Positions 7,415-16,230 of a stretch of DNA of 64,000 nt are shown piece by piece. The position numbers and the translations under genes were made by a program. The first letter of the stretch is position 1, and each line of letters begins with the position of its first letter. Below the pieces are notes generated by a model. That model had not been told where the DNA came from, did no database searches, and saw only the letters and a program-made list of their open reading frames with translations. The stretch comes from Butyricicoccus_B sp017886875. GTDB taxonomy: Bacteria > Bacillota > Clostridia > Oscillospirales > Butyricicoccaceae. The stretch is taken from contig OZ007036.1 of assembly GCA_963931655.1 (NCBI GenBank), forward strand, positions 186,001 to 250,000. The letters are read 5' to 3'.

Positions 7415-9097
7415 ATGAAAAAAAAGCTGATTGAAGCAGCAAGAGGTATTTCAAAGGCTGATATTATTTTTAAAAATGCAAAAGTTGTAGATGTTTTAAC
7501 AGCAAGTGTATATGAAGCTGATGTTGCAGTTATAGATGATTTAATTGCAGGTGTGGGCGTATATACAAATGCAAAAAAAATTATAGATTTAAAAGGAAAA
7601 TATATTTGCCCAGCATTTATAAACGCACATTGTCATGTTGAGTCATCAATGGCTATGCCATCAGTTTATTGTATAGAAGAGCTTTCTTGGGGAGTTACAA
7701 CACTTATAACAGACCCACATGAAATAGCTAATGTTTTGGGTATTGAAGGTGTTTCATATATGCTTGAAAACACAAAAGATATGCCAATAAATTACTATGT
7801 TCAAGTGCCATCTTGTGTACCTGCAACACTTTTTGAACATTCAGGAAGTAGATTAGATATTTTAGCCATTGCACAAATTGCTCAAATGAACGGTGTACTC
7901 GGCATGGGTGAAATGATGAATGTGCCAGCGGTTTTAGGTGCTGATGCTGATGTTTTAGCAAAAATTGATTGGTTTAGAAATAGACCTATAGACGGTCATG
8001 CCCCACAGCTTACAGGTCGTGATTTGCAAGGATATATAGCAGCAGGAATAACAACTGACCATGAAGCGACAACTTGGCAGGAGGCAAAAGAAAAACTTCG
8101 TTCAGGAATGTGTGTGTTAGTGCGTCAAGGTAGTGCGTCACAAAATTTAGAAGCAATTATAGAAGGCGTTATAGCTGAAAATATTGATACTACTAATATG
8201 GCATTTTGTACTGATGATAAGCATTTAGCAGATATCCACAAAGAGGGTACAATACGCTATTGTGTTGTAAAGGCTATTGAAATGGGAATGAACCCATTAA
8301 AAGCTATCCAAATGGCTACAATAAATGCAGCTAGAATATATGGTTTAAAGCATTTAGGTGCTATAACAGTAGGAAAACAAGCAGATTTTATTGTATGTGA
8401 TGATATAACTAAGTTTGAAAATTTAGATGTATATTATAAAGGGCAAAAAATAGAAAGAATTGTGCCTAATAAGCCAGAGTGGAATTATAATGTTGACAGC
8501 TCAGTTAATATTAAAGATATTAAAATATCTGACCTAAAACTTGCAAAAAAAGAAAAATATCCAGTTATTAAAATGATTGCTCATGAAATTATAACTGATA
8601 AGGAAGAAATATCCCATAATGATGCAATGCTTGCAATGCAAAAAGGCGATATATGCAAAATTGCAGTTGTGGAGCGTCATCATGCAACTGGTAATATAGG
8701 TATAGGGCTAATAAGGGGCTATGGGCTTAAAAATGGTGCAGTTGCAACAACAGTTGCACACGACTCACATAATATGATAGTTGTGGGAACAAATGATGAA
8801 GATATGCTTTTAGCTATAAATGAGCTTGAAAAGGTGCAGGGTGGTTATACAATAGTTCAAGATGGCAAAGTTATTGATACTTTACCACTTAATATAGCAG
8901 GTTTAATGTCAGATTTACCTGCTGAAACGCTAATTAAAAGATTGGACGATTTAACAGCTAAAGCACATGAGGTTGGAGTTTCTAAAGATATTGACCCATT
9001 TATAACGCTTAGTTTTATGGCTCTTCCTGTAATTCCTAAAATAAGAATAACAGATATGGGTGTATTTGATGTGGAAACCTTTAGCTTTATAAAATAA
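7415..9097 (+). CDS. ade: adenine deaminase
   Basis: This 560-residue amidohydrolase of the bacterial adenine deaminase family converts adenine to hypoxanthine and ammonia. An N-terminal metal-binding motif (NAHCHVESS), the TDPHEIANV block and a C-terminal adenine-deaminase domain with VAHDSHN are all visible. Length is usual for the family (about 570-600). It follows the purine permease, separated only by a hairpin, so uptake and deamination are probably co-regulated as a purine-salvage unit. The start is supported by AGAAAGGA about 12 bases upstream. Confidence 0.94.
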   Translation: MKKKLIEAARGISKADIIFKNAKVVDVLTASVYEADVAVIDDLIAGVGVYTNAKKIIDLKGKYICPAFINAHCHVESSMAMPSVYCIEELSWGVTTLITDPHEIANVLGIEGVSYMLENTKDMPINYYVQVPSCVPATLFEHSGSRLDILAIAQIAQMNGVLGMGEMMNVPAVLGADADVLAKIDWFRNRPIDGHAPQLTGRDLQGYIAAGITTDHEATTWQEAKEKLRSGMCVLVRQGSASQNLEAIIEGVIAENIDTTNMAFCTDDKHLADIHKEGTIRYCVVKAIEMGMNPLKAIQMATINAARIYGLKHLGAITVGKQADFIVCDDITKFENLDVYYKGQKIERIVPNKPEWNYNVDSSVNIKDIKISDLKLAKKEKYPVIKMIAHEIITDKEEISHNDAMLAMQKGDICKIAVVERHHATGNIGIGLIRGYGLKNGAVATTVAHDSHNMIVVGTNDEDMLLAINELEKVQGGYTIVQDGKVIDTLPLNIAGLMSDLPAETLIKRLDDLTAKAHEVGVSKDIDPFITLSFMALPVIPKIRITDMGVFDVETFSFIK

Positions 9098-9221
9098 AGT
9101 TAATATATCGTAAATAAAAAGCCACATATTTGTATAAAATTTGCATTTCGCTTGTTTTTTTAAGTGGGTTGTGCTATCATAAAAAACGGTTTATATGAAA
9201 ATGCAAAGGGGTTATTTTTAA

Positions 9222-9764
9222 ATGCAGATTAAGTATACTGTCAGTCCTGATGATTTTGTAGCGTTTAATATGAGTTATATGTATAACAGTCCCATTATGA
9301 GAGCAAATATTAGAAACACTAGAATTATAAGTGCTCTTATTGTTTTAATTGGTGGTACTGTGCTTATGCAAGTGCTTGGCAAATTAAATATAATATCTGT
9401 TTTGATTTATGTAGCTTTTGCAGCTCTTGTATTTTTTGCACTTCCATACACAATTAAAAAGAAAGTGCGTAAGGGTATTATGAGAATGCTTATGCAACCG
9501 CAAAATAGTCATGTTTGCACAGAAAAAGCATTAACTCTTGATGAAAAAGAACTGTCTTTAGTGGGTGGTGGTGAGGATAGCCACTACACTTATGATACTA
9601 TTGAGCGTGTAACAGAAGATGCAGAGCATTATTTTATTTATGTTGGTGCTATGGCGGCTTTGATTGTGCCTTATAGGGCATTTGCAACAGGTGAGGAAAA
9701 AGCTGCATTTTATAATATGCTATGTCAGCGAGTACAGCAGAATGGCGGTAAAATTAAGGCTTAA
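9222..9764 (+). CDS. YcxB-like membrane protein
   Basis: This 180-residue protein has two adjacent hydrophobic helices at about residues 36-76, then a basic KKKVRKG stretch and a C-terminal beta-rich domain with a YDTIERVTED block. This layout matches the YcxB-like family: a two-helix anchor plus a cytosolic PH-like domain, function unknown. AAGGGG lies about 10 bases before the ATG. It is flanked by ade and the T-box promoter and looks monocistronic. Confidence 0.65.
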   Translation: MQIKYTVSPDDFVAFNMSYMYNSPIMRANIRNTRIISALIVLIGGTVLMQVLGKLNIISVLIYVAFAALVFFALPYTIKKKVRKGIMRMLMQPQNSHVCTEKALTLDEKELSLVGGGEDSHYTYDTIERVTEDAEHYFIYVGAMAALIVPYRAFATGEEKAAFYNMLCQRVQQNGGKIKA

Positions 9765-9782
9765 AATCGTCAGTTTGCTCAG

Positions 9783-9811
9783 TTGACAAAAAATTAAAAT
9801 AGGTGTATCAT
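9783..9811 (+). promoter_or_regulatory. sigma-A promoter of the thrS T-box leader
   Basis: A consensus TTGACA (9783-9788) is followed after 17 bases by TATCAT (9806-9811). Transcription would start near 9818, just before the T-box element. Confidence 0.85.
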
Positions 9812-9828
9812 GTTCAACATGAATAGCA

Positions 9829-10099
9829 TAAAAGCGATGATGGAAAAGGGTTATGTTACTATCTTTTCAGAGAGTGGTTGCTAGGCTGTGACGACCGCAT
9901 GATATAGCATTTTTTGCCCGACCGCTTCCGGAGCTGCATAACCGAAAGTTTTACAGTAAGTTATGCCGTGTCGTTCACGTTACGAACTCCGAGCGGCAGA
10001 AATATTTATTTCTGCAAGCAGGGTGGAACCGTGGGACGTTTTATACGCTCTCACCCCTGACACATTTTTTTAGGTTAGGGGCGAGAGCGTTTTTCTTTT
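9829..10099 (+). promoter_or_regulatory. T-box riboswitch controlling thrS
   Basis: The leader has the classic parts in order: GCGATGATGGAAAAG at its 5' end, the CTTTTCAGAGAG block, GGTTGCT, and the T-box core AGGGTGGAACCG at 10020-10031. A strong terminator follows, with CGCTCTC at 10046-10052 pairing to GAGAGCG at 10083-10089 and a T-run at 10090-10098. Uncharged tRNA-Thr would favour the antiterminator. The base after TGG in the core is A, which predicts a discriminator U on the tRNA. ACC (Thr) triplets at 9894-9896 and 9921-9923 are possible specifiers; I cannot fold stem I well enough to choose. Confidence 0.92.
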
Positions 10100-10130
10100 G
10101 CCCCATCAAACGTCCAAGGAGGAAAAAATT

Positions 10131-11921
10131 ATGTCAGAAGAAAAAAAGTACACTTTTGAAAATCCGGAATATAGAGATACTTACAGACATACTGTATCTC
10201 ATATTTTAGCTCAGGCCGTTAAGCGTCTTTATCCAGAAGTAAAGCTTGCTATTGGTCCAGCTATTGAAACTGGTTTTTATTACGATTTCGATGCACCTTT
10301 CTCTTTCACTCAGGAGCATTTAGATGCTATTGAGGCTGAAATGAAGAAAATCTGTAAGGAAAAACTGCCTCTTGAGCGTTTTGAGTTGCCAAGACAAGAG
10401 GCAATAAAGTTTATGGAAGAAAAAGATGAGCCTTACAAAGTAGAGCTTATCAACGACCTTCCAGAAGATGCAGTTATTTCTTTCTATAAACAGGGCGATT
10501 TTACAGACCTTTGTGCAGGCCCTCATCTTGATAGCACTGGCAGAGTTAAAGCTAATGCTTTAAAGCTTACAAGTGCTACTGGTGCTTATTGGCGTGGCGA
10601 CTCTAACCGCAAGATGTTACAGCGTGTATATGGTACAGCATTCCCTAAAAAAGATGAACTTGATGCATTTTTAACTGCTCAGGCTGAAGCTCGTAAGCGT
10701 GACCATAACAAGCTAGGTCGTGAGCTTGAGTATTTTACAACTGTTGATTCTATTGGTCAAGGTCTGCCTGTAATGCTGCCAAAGGGTGCAAGAGTTATTC
10801 AGCTTTTACAGCGTTGGGTTGAAGATGAAGAACAAAAGCGTGGCTATTATCTAACAAAAACCCCTATGATGGCAAAGAGCGACCTTTATAAAATCTCTGG
10901 TCACTGGGACCATTATCTTGATGGTATGTTTATTATGGGTGACCCACACGACGAAAAGAGCGAATGTTTTGCACTTCGTCCAATGACTTGCCCATTCCAG
11001 TACCAAGTATTTTTAAATCGTCAGCGTTCATATCGTGACCTTCCAATGCGTCTTGGTGAAACCTCTACACTTTTCCGTAATGAGGATTCAGGCGAAATGC
11101 ATGGTTTAATTCGTGTTCGCCAGTTTACTATTTCTGAAGGGCATATAATTTTACGTCCAGACCAGCTTGAAGAAGAATTTAGAAACTGTTTCCAACTTGC
11201 TAAGGATATGATGGAAACTCTAGGATTATGGGAAGATTGCTCTTTCCGTTTCTCTCAGTGGGACCCAGCTAACCCATCTAACAAGTATGAGGGTGAAGCA
11301 GAACAGTGGAATGAAGCTCAAGAGATTATGGGTAATATACTTGACCATCTGGGCATTGATTATGAAATCGGCATTGGTGAAGCTGCATTCTATGGTCCTA
11401 AGCTAGATATCCAGATTAAAAATGTATTTGGTAAGGAAGATACACTTATCACAATTCAGATTGATATGCTGCTTGCTAAGAAGTTCGGTATGGAGTATGT
11501 TGACAGCGAAGGCAAAAAGGCAACTCCTTATATTATTCACCGTACTTCTATCGGTTGTTATGAGCGTACACTCGCTCTGCTTATTGAAAAATACGCAGGT
11601 GCTTTACCAACTTGGATGGCTCCAGAACAGGTTCGTGTAATGCCTATGACCGACCGTAACCGTGATTATGCTGAACAGATTAAAGCTGAACTTGAAAAGA
11701 ACGGTTTCAGAGTTACTCTTGATGGCAGAAGTGAAAAAATCGGTTATAAAATCCGTGAAGCACAGCTTGAAAAAGTTCCTTATATGCTCATTCTTGGCGA
11801 TAAGGAAGAAGAAGCTGGCGAGGTTGCTATGCGTGACCGTAAGGACGGTAAGACAACTGTTATGCCTCTATCTGAGTTTATTGAAAAACTTAAATTTGAG
11901 GTTGACCATAAGTTAAAGTAA
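10131..11921 (+). CDS. thrS: threonyl-tRNA synthetase lacking the TGS domain
   Basis: This ThrRS has 596 residues, against about 640 for the usual bacterial enzyme. It begins directly with the editing domain: HTVSH at residues 20-24 and LCAGPH later give the HxxxH and CxxxH metal-site residues. The class II catalytic core has MTCPFQ with the zinc cysteine, motif 2 (FRNEDSGE) and motif 3 (GCYERTLALLIEKY), then the anticodon-binding domain. The N-terminal TGS domain is absent. The start at 10131 is set by AAGGAGG at 10116-10122; an upstream TTG at 10098 lies inside the T-box terminator tail and is not a plausible start. Expression is controlled by the T-box. Confidence 0.96.
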   Translation: MSEEKKYTFENPEYRDTYRHTVSHILAQAVKRLYPEVKLAIGPAIETGFYYDFDAPFSFTQEHLDAIEAEMKKICKEKLPLERFELPRQEAIKFMEEKDEPYKVELINDLPEDAVISFYKQGDFTDLCAGPHLDSTGRVKANALKLTSATGAYWRGDSNRKMLQRVYGTAFPKKDELDAFLTAQAEARKRDHNKLGRELEYFTTVDSIGQGLPVMLPKGARVIQLLQRWVEDEEQKRGYYLTKTPMMAKSDLYKISGHWDHYLDGMFIMGDPHDEKSECFALRPMTCPFQYQVFLNRQRSYRDLPMRLGETSTLFRNEDSGEMHGLIRVRQFTISEGHIILRPDQLEEEFRNCFQLAKDMMETLGLWEDCSFRFSQWDPANPSNKYEGEAEQWNEAQEIMGNILDHLGIDYEIGIGEAAFYGPKLDIQIKNVFGKEDTLITIQIDMLLAKKFGMEYVDSEGKKATPYIIHRTSIGCYERTLALLIEKYAGALPTWMAPEQVRVMPMTDRNRDYAEQIKAELEKNGFRVTLDGRSEKIGYKIREAQLEKVPYMLILGDKEEEAGEVAMRDRKDGKTTVMPLSEFIEKLKFEVDHKLK

Positions 11922-11926
11922 GAAAA

Positions 11927-12241
11927 TCAAGAATTATTAAAATTTTGCTCTAAAATGCGTGAATGTTCATCATATTTAAACACTTTTACTTCATATAAAT
12001 GATTAGGTTCTAATGGGCCAAAGGCGAAACGACCTAAGTTATCAGTATATACTGTTCCTATGGTCGTATCGTTACCTTTGGCACAGCCTGATTTATAAAT
12101 TGTAATCAGTGCATCTTCAACAGGTTTTCCTATATCATTTAGAACTGTTCCAATAAGTGCGGGACGGTGGTCTGCTTGCAGATGTATAGTTGTTTCAATT
12201 CGTTCATGCTCATTAGGCTTTACACAAAAAGAATAATTCAT
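11927..12241 (-). CDS. small carboxypeptidase-regulatory-like (transthyretin-fold) protein
   Basis: This 104-residue protein has the pattern of a CarboxypepD_reg / transthyretin-like beta-sandwich: LIGTVLNDIGKPVEDALITIY, then VYTDNLGRFAFGPL and YEVKVFKYD. No signal peptide or catalytic motif is present. I chose the ATG at 12241 because ATGGAGGTTATTTTT, a good ribosome-binding site, precedes it. It is transcribed against its neighbours, ending 5 bases from the thrS stop and starting 46 bases from proS. Function is unknown. Similar domains occur in gut Firmicutes as small cytosolic or phage-linked proteins, so its role should not be guessed. Confidence 0.6.
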   Translation of the reverse strand: MNYSFCVKPNEHERIETTIHLQADHRPALIGTVLNDIGKPVEDALITIYKSGCAKGNDTTIGTVYTDNLGRFAFGPLEPNHLYEVKVFKYDEHSRILEQNFNNS

Positions 12242-12287
12242 AAAAATAACCTCCATTAAAATATTATTTAAGACATAAGGTGAAAAA

Positions 12288-13727
12288 ATGGCTGATAAGA
12301 AAAAACTGGTAAGCGAAATCACGGCTATGGACGTTGATTTTGCACAGTGGTACACTGATATTGTAAAAAAAGCAGAAATGATAGATTATTCTTCTGTTAA
12401 GGGCTGTGTAATTATGCGTCCTTATGCACAGGCACTATGGGAGAATATTCAAAAAACTCTTGATGGAATGTTTAAGGAAACAGGTCATGAAAATGTTGCA
12501 ATGCCTATCTTTATTCCAGAGTCTCTGCTTTTAAAGGAAGCTGACCATGTAGAAGGCTTTGCTCCTGAGTGTGCATGGGTAACTCATGGCGGTTCAGAAA
12601 AACTGGAAGAACGTCTTTGTGTGCGTCCAACTTCTGAAACATTATTCTGTGAACATTATGCAAAGATTGTTCGTTCTTGGCGTGACCTGCCAAAGCTATA
12701 TAATCAGTGGTGTTCAGTAGTTCGCTGGGAGAAAACTACACGTCCTTTCCTGCGTTCTCGTGAGTTCTGGTGGCAAGAAGGTCATACTGTTCATGCAACA
12801 GAAGAAGAAGCTCGTGAAGAAACTATGCGTATGCTAAATATCTATGCGAAATTCTGTGAAGATTACCTTGCAATCCCTGTTTTAAAGGGACAAAAGACCG
12901 ACAAGGAACGTTTTGCAGGTGCGGTTGAAACTTATACTATTGAGGCTATGATGCATGATGGTAAGGCTTTACAGTCTGGTACTAGCCATTATTTTGGTGA
13001 TGGTTTTGCTCGTGCATTTAATATGCAGTTTAGCGACAAAACCAACACACTTCAGTATATGCATCAAACCTCTTGGGGCGTTTCTACTCGTTTAATCGGT
13101 GCTATTATTATGACTCATGGTGATAATGAAGGCTTAGTTCTTCCACCAAGAATTGCACCATTCCAGTTAGTAGTTATTCCAGTTGCATCTCATAAGGCTG
13201 GTGTTACTGAAAAGGCTCAAGAATTACTTGAGACACTGAAAAAGGCTGGTATTCGTGCTAAAATTGACCTATCTGACAATACTCCAGGCTGGAAGTATGC
13301 AGAATATGAAATGAAGGGCTTTCCACTTCGTCTTGAGGTTGGTCCTCGTGATATTGAAAATGGTCAGTGTGTACTTGTTCGTCGTGATACACGTGAAAAA
13401 ACTTTCGTTAAGTTTGAAGATTTAACAACTGTTGTTCCTCAGTTACTTGAGGAAATTCAGACCGATTTATTTAATAAAGCACTTAAAAACCGTGAAGAGC
13501 ATACTTATACTGCACATTCTCTTGAGGAAATGAAGGAAATTCTTTCTAAGAATGTTGGTTTTGTTAAATCAATGTGGTGTGGCGATTTAGCTTGTGAGGA
13601 GAAAGTTAAGGAAGAAACAGGTATGCCTTCTCGTTGTATGCCTCTTGAGCAAGAGCATTTAGGCGATGTTTGCCCAGTTTGCGGCAAGCCTGCCAAAAAA
13701 ATGATTGTTTGGGGTATTGCATATTAA
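12288..13727 (+). CDS. proS: prolyl-tRNA synthetase, short (archaeal/eukaryote-like) type
   Basis: This 479-residue ProRS is of the type without the inserted editing domain. The class II core shows RPTSET, WEKTTRPFLRSREFWWQEGH and a motif 3 region. An anticodon-binding domain and the C-terminal zinc-binding extension follow, with Cys at WCGDLAC and CPVCG and the typical final tyrosine (GIAY). It attaches proline to tRNA-Pro. The ribosome-binding site AAGGTG lies about 8 bases before the ATG. No T-box or other leader fits in the 46 bases upstream, so control differs from that of thrS. Its terminator is at 13752-13785. Confidence 0.95.
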   Translation: MADKKKLVSEITAMDVDFAQWYTDIVKKAEMIDYSSVKGCVIMRPYAQALWENIQKTLDGMFKETGHENVAMPIFIPESLLLKEADHVEGFAPECAWVTHGGSEKLEERLCVRPTSETLFCEHYAKIVRSWRDLPKLYNQWCSVVRWEKTTRPFLRSREFWWQEGHTVHATEEEAREETMRMLNIYAKFCEDYLAIPVLKGQKTDKERFAGAVETYTIEAMMHDGKALQSGTSHYFGDGFARAFNMQFSDKTNTLQYMHQTSWGVSTRLIGAIIMTHGDNEGLVLPPRIAPFQLVVIPVASHKAGVTEKAQELLETLKKAGIRAKIDLSDNTPGWKYAEYEMKGFPLRLEVGPRDIENGQCVLVRRDTREKTFVKFEDLTTVVPQLLEEIQTDLFNKALKNREEHTYTAHSLEEMKEILSKNVGFVKSMWCGDLACEEKVKEETGMPSRCMPLEQEHLGDVCPVCGKPAKKMIVWGIAY

Positions 13728-13751
13728 TTTATTATAGTTTTGACATTTATT

Positions 13752-13785
13752 GGGGGAAACAAATAAAATGTTTCCCCCTGTTTTT
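13752..13785 (+). terminator. terminator after proS
   Basis: GGGGGAAACA and TGTTTCCCCC form a perfect 10-bp stem with a 7-base loop, followed by TGTTTTT. Confidence 0.9.
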
Positions 13786-13805
13786 CAATATGGAGATAAT
13801 GAAAT

Positions 13806-14747
13806 ATGAATAAATTATCAAATAGTTTAGGTGTAGTAGATGATTTAGAGCTTGAAAATGTAGTTCCAAAAAGCATATGGGATAAGATAAGCGAATTTAC
13901 ATCAACATGGATTGGTGGAATTGTTGTAACAGTGGTCTTTATTGCTATTGTTATTGTTTTAGCTTTATTTCTTGTGCGTATTATAAATCATGCATTTAAA
14001 AAGGCGGTTGATAGAATGCTTGCTGAAAAAAATCCAGCAGCTACCGCTTTTGCATATCTAAGATATTTAGCACTTGCAGGTATTTATTTTGCAGCGATTG
14101 CAATTATTGTTAGTAATATTCCTTGGCTTGCATCTGGTATGAATAAGCTTTTTGCAGCAGGTGGTGTACTTGCGGTTGTAGTTGGTCTTGCATCTCAACA
14201 AGCAATGGGTTCAATGGTAAGCGGTGCTATGATTTTAGCATTTAAACCATTTGTAATAGGTGATGTTATAAATGTTGTGTCTAATAATGTTATGGGTACG
14301 GTAGAAGAAATAACACTTCGTCATACCATTATACGAACAGTTGAGAATAAACGTGTCATAATTCCAAACGATGCTATGAATAGTGCAATAATTGAAAATG
14401 CAAACTATGCAGAAACTAAAGTTTGTTTAATGCTTGATATTGGTATCACTTATGAATCTGATATCAGCCATGCAATGCAAATTATGCGTGAGGAAATTAT
14501 AAATCACCCTACTTATTATGATAATCGCACAGAGGAAGATATAAAAAATGGTGCACCAGCGGTTGTTGTAAGAGTTCAAGAGCTTGCTGACTCTGCTGTT
14601 ATTATTCGTGCTCAACTTTGGGCAAAAGATAATGCAACAGCGTTCCCTATGAGAAGTGATTTACTAAAATCAATTAAGGAACGCTGTGAAAGTGAGGGTG
14701 TAGATATAGCATATCCACATCTTGTTGTTATGAATAAGATTAGTTAA
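13806..14747 (+). CDS. small-conductance mechanosensitive channel, MscS family
   Basis: This 313-residue protein has three membrane segments (about residues 33-60, 80-103 and 112-140). The third is a Gly/Ala-rich pore helix ending in the conserved VGLASQQAMGSMVSG. A beta domain (FKPFVIGDVINV, GTVEEITLRHTIIRT, IIPNDAMNS) and a C-terminal alpha/beta domain complete the MscS fold. It opens on membrane tension to release osmolytes after hypo-osmotic shock. It lies alone between a terminator behind proS and a bidirectional terminator. Confidence 0.9.
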   Translation: MNKLSNSLGVVDDLELENVVPKSIWDKISEFTSTWIGGIVVTVVFIAIVIVLALFLVRIINHAFKKAVDRMLAEKNPAATAFAYLRYLALAGIYFAAIAIIVSNIPWLASGMNKLFAAGGVLAVVVGLASQQAMGSMVSGAMILAFKPFVIGDVINVVSNNVMGTVEEITLRHTIIRTVENKRVIIPNDAMNSAIIENANYAETKVCLMLDIGITYESDISHAMQIMREEIINHPTYYDNRTEEDIKNGAPAVVVRVQELADSAVIIRAQLWAKDNATAFPMRSDLLKSIKERCESEGVDIAYPHLVVMNKIS

Positions 14748-14751
14748 ATAA

Positions 14752-14790
14752 AAAAATGGTCTGGAGAAAACTCCAGACCATAATTTTTTA
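14752..14790. terminator. bidirectional terminator between mscS and the SPFH gene
   Basis: TGGTCTGGAG and CTCCAGACCA form a perfect 10-bp stem with an AAAA loop, with an A-run before it and TTTTTT after it. It can end both convergent transcripts. Confidence 0.9.
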
Positions 14791-15702
14791 CTTTTTAAGG
14801 TTTACAGGGTCAACAATGGTTTCTTTTAGTGAAGTTGCAAGCCCTGCCAGACCTTGTATTTCACTTGGGATAATAATTTTTGTTGCTTGACCGTTAGCCG
14901 CAGCGGCAAAAGCCTCAAGTGCTTTAATTTTAAGAACGCCATCAGATGGGTCAGCTTCATTTAACATGCGAAGTGAGTCTGCAAGTGCCTTTTGTACAGC
15001 AAGTATAGCTTCAGCCTCACCTTCAGCTTCTTTAATTTTAGATAGCTTAGTAGCTTCCGCACGAAGTACCATTGATTCTTTCTCACCTTCAGCGACTAAA
15101 ATAGCAGATTGTTTTTTACCCTCAGCCACAAGAATAGCTTCACGGCGTTCACGTTCTGCACGCATTTGTTTTTCCATTGACTCTTTAATTGCTGCTGGTG
15201 GAATAATGTTTTTAAGCTCAACACGATTTACTTTTATACCCCAGTCATCAGTGGCTTCATCAAGTAAAGAACGCATTTTTGTGTTGATTATATCACGACT
15301 TGTTAATGTTTCATCAAGCTCTAAATCACCGATAATATTACGCAGTGTAGTAGCTGTTAAATTTTCAATAGCTGCCATTGGGTTTTCAATCGCATATGTG
15401 AAAAGTTTAGGGTCAGTAATCTGAAAATATACAACAGTATCAATTTGCATTGTAACATTATCTTTTGTGATAACTGGTTGTGGTGGAAAATCGACAACTT
15501 GTTCCTTGAGAGTTACTTTTCGTGCGATACGCTCAAAAAGTGGCAGTTTAAAGTGTAAACCAGTTGCCCAAGTGCCTTGATAAGTTCCCAGTCGCTCCAC
15601 AATATAAGCTTTAGCTTGTGGAACGATAACAATATTAGAGGCAAGAAAGCCAACTAGAATTATAAATAAAACAACCCATAAAATAGGAATTAAGAAATCC
15701 AT
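14788..15702 (-). CDS. SPFH/band-7 (stomatin/prohibitin) membrane-scaffold protein
   Basis: This 304-residue protein starts with one membrane segment (about residues 4-26). The SPFH domain follows (IVPQAKAYIVERLGTY, then VVDFPPQPVITKDNV). Next come an Ala/Glu/Lys-rich coiled coil with repeated ILVAEGEKES-type units and a short C-terminal domain. This is the QmcA/stomatin-like architecture. Such proteins form large membrane-microdomain assemblies. The NfeD-like gene lies 3 bases upstream in the same direction, and NfeD-SPFH pairs are a known conserved operon. AAAGGAGA precedes the start. Confidence 0.9.
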   Translation of the reverse strand: MDFLIPILWVVLFIILVGFLASNIVIVPQAKAYIVERLGTYQGTWATGLHFKLPLFERIARKVTLKEQVVDFPPQPVITKDNVTMQIDTVVYFQITDPKLFTYAIENPMAAIENLTATTLRNIIGDLELDETLTSRDIINTKMRSLLDEATDDWGIKVNRVELKNIIPPAAIKESMEKQMRAERERREAILVAEGKKQSAILVAEGEKESMVLRAEATKLSKIKEAEGEAEAILAVQKALADSLRMLNEADPSDGVLKIKALEAFAAAANGQATKIIIPSEIQGLAGLATSLKETIVDPVNLKK

Positions 15703-15705
15703 AAA

Positions 15706-16170
15706 CTAATCTCCTTTACTTTGTTTATTAAATGGCTCAACAATCGCTTTAACACCGCTTATAGCTATAATTTTTACAGTTTCCCCTTCATTGATTATAT
15801 TGCCATCATCGCTTTTAGCCGACCATATTTGACCAGAAATTTTAATTTGACCTTTATTACTAGCATTAGATATTTGCTCGGTTACAATCGCAGTTTCACC
15901 AATTATACGGTCTGCATTGGTTTTTGCACCCTTTGGTTTTAAAATGTCTGTAGTGAGTGGGCGAATTAAGCATAACATAACAGCAGAAACAACCGCAAAA
16001 ACTATAAGCTGAACAAGAAAACTTGCACCAAGGGATAAAGCTATAAAAGCGGCAAGACCGCCCACAGCAAACCAAATAGATACAAGATTAAGTGTCGCAA
16101 CTTCTATTGCTACACCGCCTATTAAAACAGCAATCCAAATGACAGTATAGCCAAGTTCAGACTGTGGCAT
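15706..16170 (-). CDS. NfeD-family membrane protein
   Basis: This 154-residue short NfeD protein lacks the protease domain. Its N-terminal half holds three to four membrane helices. The C-terminal half is an OB-fold beta-barrel (IIGETAIVTEQISN, KGQIKISGQIWSAKSD, GETVKIIAISGVKAIVEP). It is the first gene of an operon with the SPFH gene, and the two products are expected to interact in membrane microdomains. AAAGGAGG lies upstream of the start. Confidence 0.88.
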   Translation of the reverse strand: MPQSELGYTVIWIAVLIGGVAIEVATLNLVSIWFAVGGLAAFIALSLGASFLVQLIVFAVVSAVMLCLIRPLTTDILKPKGAKTNADRIIGETAIVTEQISNASNKGQIKISGQIWSAKSDDGNIINEGETVKIIAISGVKAIVEPFNKQSKGD

Positions 16171-16230
16171 AAAAATCAGCCTCCTTTGCTTACAGACAGT
16201 ATATCATAGCGACCCAACAAATAGCAAGGT

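Noticed and set aside
10098..10130. Longer N-terminus of thrS from a TTG at 10098
   Set aside because: It lies in the T-box terminator tail and leader; the ATG at 10131 has a proper ribosome-binding site.
12242..12355. Extended N-terminus of the transthyretin-like protein
   Set aside because: The extension overlaps proS and contains the ribosome-binding site of the ATG at 12241.
14966..15424. 152-residue plus-strand ORF opposite the SPFH gene
   Set aside because: It is a Ser/Ala-rich antisense shadow of the repetitive coiled-coil region.
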